A DNA stretch of 15,563 bases from assembly GCA_051002015.1 (NCBI GenBank), contig JBPCMS010000079.1, positions 1-15,563 of the forward strand, written 5' to 3'. The notes below the pieces were generated by a model. The model saw only the letters and a program-made list of their open reading frames with translations. It searched no databases and was not told the DNA's origin. Origin of the DNA: JACDBE01 sp051002015 (lineage in GTDB: Bacteria; Actinomycetota; Acidimicrobiia; Spongiisociales; UBA5794). Made by a program: the position numbers and the translations under genes. Below, in pieces: positions 1-5,378 of this stretch; positions within the stretch are counted from its first letter, which is position 1; every line of letters starts with the position of its first letter.

Positions 1-22
1 GGACGGTCCCTGATACATCGAC

Positions 23-187
23 CTATCCCGCCCCGAAGCAGACGAACGAACCTGCGGCGAAGCCGTCGGAACGCGCCATCGCCTTCGTCTGCACCTCGGC
101 CAGTGCCTCCGCAGGGGACATCCCACCGAGCAACCTCCGGTGGAATCCCACCATGGCGCGGGCGGTGAGCGCGGTATCGGGGACGAG
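23..187 (-). pseudogene. CHAT-domain protein, C-terminal remnant
   Basis: The minus strand encodes about 55 residues ending in a TAG stop. They resemble the last helix and strand of a CHAT (caspase HetF-associated with TPR) peptidase domain. The stretch ALTARAMVGFHRRLLGG followed by MSPAEALAEVQ matches the family's pattern of a 'T..lM..FyrrLl.G..paeAL..aq' helix. The terminal AGSFVCFGAG matches the usual final 'WaaFvlvG' strand. The catalytic His and Cys of CHAT peptidases lie upstream in the domain and are absent. Similarity stops near 187, exactly where peptidase-like coding begins on the opposite strand. The frame stays open further upstream only as arginine-rich antisense sequence of that second gene. 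The fragment cannot be catalytic as it stands. The family call rests on pattern recognition of a short C-terminal segment and is moderately sure. Confidence 0.6.
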
Positions 188-654
188 CCCTGATCGAGGC
201 CGTGAGGCGATGGGTACGTACCACCGAAGTGCTCTTCGTGTGCGCCGCGGGCAACGACTCCCGGTCCACCGAGTTCTATCCAGCCGCCTTCGCCGTCGAT
301 TTCCCCGATCGGGTGGTGAGCGTCGGAGCGTACGATCACCGCCGCACGCCACCTGGCGCCGCTACCTTCAGCAACTACGGCACCTGGATCACGGCCTGGG
401 CCCCGGGGGTCGACGTGGTGGCAGACTACCCCGATCCGATCCGGTTCGACTACGGCGGGGCGCGGGGTGGTGTGGTCGACGTGACCCACGCCGGGACCAC
501 CGAGTGGAGCGGCACGTCCTTTGCGGCGCCGTTCGCCGCCGCCGAGATCCTCCGCTACGCCGCTGATCAAACAGGCGGGGACCCGGTGGAAGCGTGGCGG
601 CAGATCAAGGCGGACAGGCCCTTCGTGGTGTTCGCCCCCGACTGGCTGAGCTGA
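169..654 (+). pseudogene. Subtilisin-like (S8) serine peptidase, C-terminal fragment
   Basis: The open frame starts after a stop at 166-168. Similarity to S8 peptidases begins near 184-187, in the helix before the oxyanion motif (ALIEAVRRW). A GTG at 202 is the first possible start. Counted from that GTG, the oxyanion-hole Asn is N18 in VCAAGNDS, and the nucleophile is S106 in WSGTSFAAP, followed by the usual FAAAEIL helix. The strand VVSVGAYD and the segment TFSNYG, both typical of the fold, lie between them. The Asp and His of the catalytic triad, a signal peptide and a propeptide are all missing, so this is about half of a peptidase domain and should be inactive. No ribosome-binding site is visible before 202. 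S8 and CHAT genes are often neighbours in actinobacteria, so both remnants may come from one locus. The 3' end stops 10 bases from the convergent acyl-CoA synthetase. Confidence 0.8.
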
Positions 655-664
655 CTCCTCGGGC

Positions 665-2197
665 TCAGTTGATCTGGCGGGTCATGCCCTCCCAGTAGTC
701 GGCGCGCAGCTTGAACTTCTGCAGCTTGCCGGTGGCGGTGCGGGCCAGCTCGGTGCGGAACTCCACCGAGGTGGGGCACTTGTAGTGGGCCAGCTTCTGC
801 CGGCACCAGGCGATCAGCTCGGCCTCGTCGGCCGATGCCCCGGGGGCGAGCACCACCAGCGCCTTCACCGTCTCCCCCCACTTCTCGTGGGGGACGCCGA
901 TCACCGCCACCTCGGCCACGGCGGGATGCGAGAACAGGCGGTCCTCGACCTCGATCGACGCCACGTTCTCCCCGCCCGAGATGATCACGTCCTTCTTGCG
1001 GTCGGAGATGGTCAGATAGCCGTCGCCGTCGAGGTATCCGCCGTCGCCGGTGTGGAACCAGCCGTCGACGATGGCGTCGGCGGTGGCCTCGGGCTGGGCC
1101 CAATAGCCGTCGAGGACGTGGTTCGACCGGGCCAGCACCTCGCCGGCGCCATCGACCTTCACCTGGACGCCGAGGGCGGGCAGCCCGGCCCTGCTCAACC
1201 GCTCGGCCCGCTGCGCCGGGGTGAGGGCGTCCCACTCGGCCCGGGCCCGGTTCATGGTGAGCAGCGGCGCCGTCTCGGTCAGCCCGTAGATCTGGATGAA
1301 CTCCCACCCCAGCTCGGTCTCCACCCGCTCGATGGTCCGGGTCGGGGGCGGGGCGCCGGCCACCACGATACGGGTGCGACCGGCGCCGGGGACGGGGCCG
1401 TCCCAGGTGGAGGCGGCGGCGAGGACGGCGGCCACCACCGCCGGAGCGGCGCACATCAGCGTCACCCGGTGCCGGTCGACCCTGCGCAGGATCTCGGCGC
1501 CGTCGATCCTGCGTAGCACCACCTGGGGAACCCCCATCGCCGTGGTGGTGAACGGCATCCCCCATCCATTGCAGTGGAACATCGGCAGGGTGTGCAGGTA
1601 GACATCCCGATCGGACACCCCGGCCGACCAGCCGAACACGGTGGCGTTGAGCCAGAGGCTGCGGTGGGTGAGCACGACGCCTTTGGGCCGGGCGGTGGTC
1701 CCCGATGTGTAGTTGATGGCGGCGATGGCGTCCTCGTCCGGCTCCCAGGGCTCCGGTTCGACCCCCTCGAGGAACAGCTCCGAGTCGTCCGCCCCGAGCA
1801 CGAACCGGTGGGCGGCGGTGACCTCGACCAGCGCATCATCGACCTCGGGGTCGACCAGCAGGACCGAGGCCCCGGAGTGCTCGACGATGTAGCGCACCTC
1901 GTCGGCGTTGAGCCTGAAGTTGATGGGGACGATCACCCGGCCGTGGGCGGCGACCCCGAAGAACCCGGTGAGCAGCCGCCCGGCGTTGTGGGAGACGATC
2001 GCCACCCGCTCACCGAAGCCGACCCCGAGCGCATCGAGCCGCGCCCCCTGGGCGGCGGCTAGCTCGGCCATCCTCCCGTAGGTGACAGACCGCATCGAGG
2101 GGGCGGGTTGGTCCGGCTCGTCGATGATCCCGATCCGGTCGGGATACGCCACCGCGGCGTGGTCGAGATGGTCACGGATGGTCAGCGGAACCTTCAC
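665..2197 (-). CDS. Acyl-CoA synthetase (AMP-forming, FadD-like)
   Basis: This 510-residue member of the ANL adenylate-forming superfamily activates a carboxylic acid, probably a fatty acid, to its CoA thioester through an acyl-adenylate in the cytoplasm. Visible motifs are the P-loop YTSGTTARPKG (163-173), the A5 motif YGLTET (304-309), GWFHTGD (379-385), the hinge and A8 region SDRKKDVIISGGEN (398-411), and the C-terminal catalytic lysine K491 in RTATGK. The length is normal for medium/long-chain acyl-CoA ligases. The P-loop has Ala where Gly is usual (SGTTA instead of SGTTG), which is a tolerated variant. I chose the GTG start at 2197 because GGGGAGG lies five bases upstream and the N-terminus begins in the usual way (TIRDHLDHAA). 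The same frame stays open to 2887, but that stretch is antisense to the Nudix gene. Chain-length specificity cannot be read from sequence. A FadE5-like dehydrogenase elsewhere in the window fits a fatty-acid role. Confidence 0.93.
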   Translation of the reverse strand: MKVPLTIRDHLDHAAVAYPDRIGIIDEPDQPAPSMRSVTYGRMAELAAAQGARLDALGVGFGERVAIVSHNAGRLLTGFFGVAAHGRVIVPINFRLNADEVRYIVEHSGASVLLVDPEVDDALVEVTAAHRFVLGADDSELFLEGVEPEPWEPDEDAIAAINYTSGTTARPKGVVLTHRSLWLNATVFGWSAGVSDRDVYLHTLPMFHCNGWGMPFTTTAMGVPQVVLRRIDGAEILRRVDRHRVTLMCAAPAVVAAVLAAASTWDGPVPGAGRTRIVVAGAPPPTRTIERVETELGWEFIQIYGLTETAPLLTMNRARAEWDALTPAQRAERLSRAGLPALGVQVKVDGAGEVLARSNHVLDGYWAQPEATADAIVDGWFHTGDGGYLDGDGYLTISDRKKDVIISGGENVASIEVEDRLFSHPAVAEVAVIGVPHEKWGETVKALVVLAPGASADEAELIAWCRQKLAHYKCPTSVEFRTELARTATGKLQKFKLRADYWEGMTRQIN

Positions 2198-2278
2198 GAC
2201 GTCCTCCCCGCCCAGTGGCTGGTCGATGGGCCGGTGACGAGTCAACCTAGCTGACAGCCCCGCTCGACGTATCCTCCA

Positions 2279-2854
2279 ATGCGTGCAGCAACCCCCGTCT
2301 CCTGTACGACCTCTACCCCCGCAGAGCCCGTTGCTTCGATGATCGAGCTGCCCGGCGACCTTCCGATCGTCGAACGCACAGTCGTCCGCGCGGTGGTTCT
2401 CGACGCACATGGCCGCGTGCTCCTCTTCCACACCCATGACCCGACGTATCCCGAGTTGGGCACATGGTGGGAACTGCCGGGCGGCGGTGTCGAACCTGGC
2501 GAGACGTATGCCGACACCGCCGTCAGAGAGCTGCGCGAGGAAACGGGCATCGTCCTCAGCCCCGACCGGATCGGGCAGCCGACCTGGCGACGTGACGCGT
2601 CGTTCCGGTACCGGGGTGCACGACGACTGCAACACGAGGCGGTGGTGGCGGTCAACTTGCCCGACCCCGGGCCGGCTGTGGATGGGTCGCAACGGGTCGA
2701 CTTCGAGGACGAGGACTATGTCGGGTTCCGGTGGTGGACGGTCGCCGAGATCACCGGCAGCGGTGAGCGGTTCTACCCGGGCCGGCTGCCCACGTTGCTT
2801 CCGGCGTTCCTCGCTGGCGACGAGATCGTCGAGCCGTTCGAGCTGTGGTCCTGA
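2279..2854 (+). CDS. Nudix hydrolase
   Basis: This 191-residue protein hydrolyses a nucleoside diphosphate linked to some group X; the substrate is unknown. The complete Nudix box GX5EX7REUXEEXGU is present from G69 to I91 (G69, E75, R83-E84-L85, E87-E88, G90), so the metal-binding glutamates are intact. The preceding strand VVRAVVLDAHGRVLLF and the tryptophan-rich GTWWELPGGG are typical of the fold. ATG 2279 is the longest start. ATG 2339, which begins MIELPGDLP just before the conserved domain, is an equally plausible start. Neither has a clear Shine-Dalgarno sequence, so leaderless translation is possible. The first 20 residues (AATPVSCTTSTPAEPVAS) look low-complexity. The gene is divergent from the acyl-CoA synthetase across 81 bases and converges on the metal ATPase with a 50-base gap in which no good terminator is visible. 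Confidence 0.9.
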   Translation: MRAATPVSCTTSTPAEPVASMIELPGDLPIVERTVVRAVVLDAHGRVLLFHTHDPTYPELGTWWELPGGGVEPGETYADTAVRELREETGIVLSPDRIGQPTWRRDASFRYRGARRLQHEAVVAVNLPDPGPAVDGSQRVDFEDEDYVGFRWWTVAEITGSGERFYPGRLPTLLPAFLAGDEIVEPFELWS

Positions 2855-2904
2855 CCGGTCGCCGTGCGGCTCGACGGGTCGGAGCATTGGGCATCACGCT
2901 CGAA

Positions 2905-4860
2905 TCAGCGCTCGGTTTCGGTGAACCCGTGGAAGTCGGCGAGCGGCCCCCGCACCAGCGCCACCCGGGCGGCGTTGACGATGGCGGCGAGGTCGATGAC
3001 CTCCTGGGTGATGGCGCCGGCGATGGGGGTGAGGAGTCCGACCACCGCCAGCCCCATGCCGACCGTCGACAGGGCGATGCCGCCCACGGCACTCTGCAGG
3101 GCGATGCGGCGCATCCGGCGACCGATGTGGAGCAGGTCGTCGAGCCGCTCCAGCGACGAGTCGAGGACGACGGCGTCCGCCGCTTCGGAGGTCACGTCGC
3201 TGTTGGCCCCGAACGCCACCCCGACGGTGGCGGCGGCCATGGCCGGGGCGTCGTTGATACCGTCGCCGAGGAACAGGGTCGGCGCCTGTTCCGTGGCGCG
3301 GCGGACGATGTCGAGCTTGCCCTCGGGGCTGATGCCGGCATGCACATCCTCGATCCCCACCAGGGCGGCCAGGTGCCGCACCTCGCTCTCCCGGTCGCCC
3401 GAGATGACCATGGTGTGGGCCACCCCGTGATGATGGGGCAGGTGGGCGACGAAGTCGGCGGCGTCGCCCCGGGGCTGGTCGCGGAAGCGCGCCGTCGCCG
3501 CATACCGGCCGTCGAGCAGCACCACCGCCTCCATCCCGGCGACGGCGTCCGGTATCGCCGCAGCGCACGAGGGGTCCTCGGCGACAGCCCCCTCCCGGTT
3601 GGTGATGTGGACGGTGCGGCCATCCACCCGACCGATCAACCCGGTGCCGGGCCGTTCCGACAAGTCGGTTACCGGCAGGAGATCCAGGTGGCGGCGCCTG
3701 GCCTCCTCGACGATGGCGGAGGCGAGCGGATGGCGGGAGTAGACCTCCACCGCCGCCGCCGCCTGGATCACGGTGTCGGGCTCGACGCCGGGGGCGGCCA
3801 CCACCTCGGTGACGACGGGGCGCCCGTAGGTGAGGGTGCCGGTCTTGTCGAACATGACGGTGCGCACCCGGCTCAACTGCTCCAGCATCGCCGGGTTCTT
3901 GATGATGATCGCTCGCTTGGCGGCCAACGATATGGCGCCGATGATCGCCACCGGGACCGCGATCAGAAGCGGGCAGGGGGTGGCCACCACCACCACGGCG
4001 AGGAAGCGGCGGGGATCGCCGCTCACCAACCACCCCAGGACACCGAGCCCGAGGGCGAGCGCGGTGTACCAGCCGCCGAGACGGTCGGCGAGCCGGCGCA
4101 TCGGCGGCCGCCGCTCCTCGGCCTCCTTGAGGACCCCGACGATCTGGGCGTACCGGGAGTCCTCGGCGCGGGCGGTGGCGGCGATGGTCAACGCCACCTC
4201 ACCGTTGACCGCCCCGGACAGCACCCTGGAGCCGACCGACTTCGGCATCACGTACGGCTCCCCGGTCAGGTACGACTCGTCCATCGTGCCCCGCCCGTCG
4301 ACGACGTCGCCATCGACCGGGACCAGCTCGTGGGGGAGCACCACGATGCGATCACCGACGGCGATGTCCTCGGCGGCGACGTCGTCCATCCCCTCCGACA
4401 GGTCGGCTCCGCGCAGCCGGTGGGCGATCGCTGGGCTGCGCCGGGCCAGGGCGTCGAGGGTGGCGGAGGCGCGCGACGTGGCCGCCGCCTCCAACGCCTC
4501 GCCGCCGGAGAGCATCAGCACGATGATCGCTCCCACCAGCCACTCCCCCAGCGCCACCGCGGCAATGATCGAAACGGCGGCGAGCAGGTCGGCCCCCGCC
4601 TGCCGCCGCAGCAGGTCTCTGGTGATGTCGAGCACCAGCGGGAACCCCCCGACCACCACCACGGCGATGAGCGGGAGGGAGGCCACCCACCACGGCAGGG
4701 TGTCGGGGAGGACCGCCTGGAGCACCAGATGCAGGGCGATGCCGAGCAGCGAGCCCGCCGCCAGCCGACCCTGGAAGCTGTCGAGGAACGTGCGCAGCCG
4801 TCCCCGGACCGTGACCGGGGCAGCCAACGGCACCGCCTCGGGGGTCGTCACCGTGGGCAC
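2905..4860 (-). CDS. Heavy-metal translocating P-type ATPase (P1B)
   Basis: This 651-residue integral membrane pump couples ATP hydrolysis to metal-cation transport, most probably export. In order it shows N-terminal membrane helices (about 35-120), the actuator-domain motif TGE (199-201), the metal-binding membrane motif TPCP (294-297), the phosphorylation site DKTGTLT with D338, the P1B-specific HP pair (377-378), ISGDRESE (486-493), the hinge GDGINDAP (532-539) and two C-terminal helices. The last helix carries ITQEVIDLAAIVNAAR. There is no N-terminal CxxC heavy-metal-associated domain. The TPCP motif differs from the CPC of Cu/Zn/Cd pumps and the SPC of Co-type pumps, so the metal is uncertain. 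GTG 4860 is the longest start. GTG 4851 (residue 4) has a better-spaced purine-rich GAGAAG upstream and is an alternative. The gene is divergent from the riboswitch-controlled antiporter. Confidence 0.93.
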   Translation of the reverse strand: MPTVTTPEAVPLAAPVTVRGRLRTFLDSFQGRLAAGSLLGIALHLVLQAVLPDTLPWWVASLPLIAVVVVGGFPLVLDITRDLLRRQAGADLLAAVSIIAAVALGEWLVGAIIVLMLSGGEALEAAATSRASATLDALARRSPAIAHRLRGADLSEGMDDVAAEDIAVGDRIVVLPHELVPVDGDVVDGRGTMDESYLTGEPYVMPKSVGSRVLSGAVNGEVALTIAATARAEDSRYAQIVGVLKEAEERRPPMRRLADRLGGWYTALALGLGVLGWLVSGDPRRFLAVVVVATPCPLLIAVPVAIIGAISLAAKRAIIIKNPAMLEQLSRVRTVMFDKTGTLTYGRPVVTEVVAAPGVEPDTVIQAAAAVEVYSRHPLASAIVEEARRRHLDLLPVTDLSERPGTGLIGRVDGRTVHITNREGAVAEDPSCAAAIPDAVAGMEAVVLLDGRYAATARFRDQPRGDAADFVAHLPHHHGVAHTMVISGDRESEVRHLAALVGIEDVHAGISPEGKLDIVRRATEQAPTLFLGDGINDAPAMAAATVGVAFGANSDVTSEAADAVVLDSSLERLDDLLHIGRRMRRIALQSAVGGIALSTVGMGLAVVGLLTPIAGAITQEVIDLAAIVNAARVALVRGPLADFHGFTETER

Positions 4861-4913
4861 TTCTCACGCACCGGGCGGGGCGGCAGCATGATGCCGGTCC
4901 GGTACTCGACCAT
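4848..4913 (-). CDS. Possible 21-residue leader ORF before the P-type ATPase
   Basis: An ATG at 4913 on the minus strand opens a 21-codon frame reading MVEYRTGIMLPPRPVREKCP plus one Arg. Its TGA stop (4850-4848) overlaps the GTG at 4851, codon 4 of the ATPase, as GTGA. That is the usual geometry of translational coupling. The peptide has no recognised family, and no convincing Shine-Dalgarno sequence precedes its ATG. It may be chance. If real, it would be an upstream coupling peptide and would favour 4851 as the true ATPase start. Confidence 0.2.
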   Translation of the reverse strand: MVEYRTGIMLPPRPVREKCPR

Positions 4914-5104
4914 CTTCACGACAGCGCCCACCGGGCGAGGGTACCCGCTGGTGCCGGCCAGGGATCGGCTCACCTCGTACGCTGACCGTCACCCGGCTGC
5001 TCGTCGACGGCGATCCCGACTCCATCGCCGGCGGCGCGGAAGGTCGTCAACGCCGTCCTGCCGTTTGGTCACATCTGCTCGCCCGGATGTGTACGCTGCG
5101 GCGC
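4914..5104. other. Intergenic stretch upstream of the riboswitch
   Basis: This stretch lies between the start region of the P-type ATPase (minus) and the riboswitch (plus), and it should hold the promoters of both. No conserved coding sequence is visible on either strand. A TACGCT hexamer at 5092-5097 is a possible -10 element that would start transcription close to the riboswitch's 5' end. Its nearest -35-like sequence (TTGGTC, 5065-5070) is spaced too far away to be convincing. Confidence 0.3.
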
Positions 5105-5282
5105 CACATATGCCGCCGAACCCGACGCGGGTCGGGGCGGGGGACCCAACCACCGGATCACGCGCGGCGCGCCGTGCCCGACCCGATTGGATCCTCGGGG
5201 CGAATCCCGGTCGCGCGACCCGGTAGGGCGACTTTCCAGCCCGAGCCCGTCAGCTAACCCCGTAGGCGACCGAGGAAAGGAA
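5105..5282 (+). promoter_or_regulatory. c-di-AMP riboswitch (ydaO/yuaA class)
   Basis: The sequence matches the ydaO/yuaA aptamer as found in actinobacteria. Conserved blocks in order are GCCGCCGAACCC (5112-5123), a hairpin CCCGAC/GTCGGG (5121-5126 with 5131-5136), GGGGACCCAA (5140-5149), GGGGCGAATCCCGG (5197-5210), GGTAGGGCG (5222-5230) and the hallmark CCCGAGCCCGTCAGCTAACC (5240-5259) followed by CGTAGGCG (5261-5268). CGCC at 5114-5117 can close a terminal stem with GGCG at 5265-5268. A purine-rich GAGGAAAGGAA directly follows the aptamer and could act as a Shine-Dalgarno element. Known members bind two c-di-AMP molecules and mostly switch expression off when ligand is high. They control potassium transporters, osmolyte uptake and cell-wall hydrolases. 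Here the riboswitch precedes a cation/H+ antiporter. The outer boundaries are approximate. Confidence 0.92.
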
Positions 5283-5288
5283 CAAGGG

Positions 5289-5378
5289 TTGCCGCCTGCC
5301 GCCGTCGGGACGGATCGTCCGTCCCGGGTCCCGCTTCCGTTCGTCGTCCGCGTCGGTTCTCGGACCGTCTCGCCATGA
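5289..5378 (+). CDS. Possible leader ORF coupling the riboswitch to the antiporter
   Basis: A TTG at 5289 opens a 29-codon frame (beginning LPPAAVGTDRPSRV). It sits a few bases after the purine-rich GGAAAGGAACAAGGG at the 3' end of the riboswitch. The TGA stop at 5376-5378 overlaps the antiporter ATG as ATGA. The antiporter ATG itself has no Shine-Dalgarno sequence in the 20 bases before it, so coupled translation through this leader is attractive. The peptide has no recognised family, and TTG is a weak start, so this is an inference from geometry only. Confidence 0.3.
   Translation: MPPAAVGTDRPSRVPLPFVVRVGSRTVSP
5306..5326 (+). terminator. GC-rich hairpin downstream of the riboswitch (possible expression platform)
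   Basis: CGGGACGGA (5306-5314) pairs perfectly with TCCGTCCCG (5318-5326) across a TCG loop, giving a nine-base-pair stem 24 bases after the aptamer ends. There is no T-tract after it, so it is not a classical intrinsic terminator. Its position makes it a candidate expression platform or attenuator. It lies wholly inside the proposed leader ORF, so ribosomes translating that ORF would unwind it. Confidence 0.5.

Noticed and set aside
2198..2278. Divergent promoters between acyl-CoA synthetase and Nudix genes
   Set aside because: A TTGACT on the minus strand and a TATCCT on the plus strand are present, but neither has a properly spaced partner hexamer.
2198..2887. Upstream extension of the acyl-CoA synthetase frame (740-codon version)
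   Set aside because: The extension is antisense to the Nudix gene and has no synthetase similarity; the GTG at 2197 has a good ribosome-binding site and a normal N-terminus.
2855..2904. Bidirectional terminator between Nudix and ATPase genes
   Set aside because: Only a short GACCGGTC palindrome was found; no convincing stem-loop.
2845..5226. Long plus-strand frame of 793 codons
   Set aside because: It is the antisense of the P-type ATPase, rich in Gly/His/Arg/Asp with no recognisable domain, and it runs through the riboswitch.
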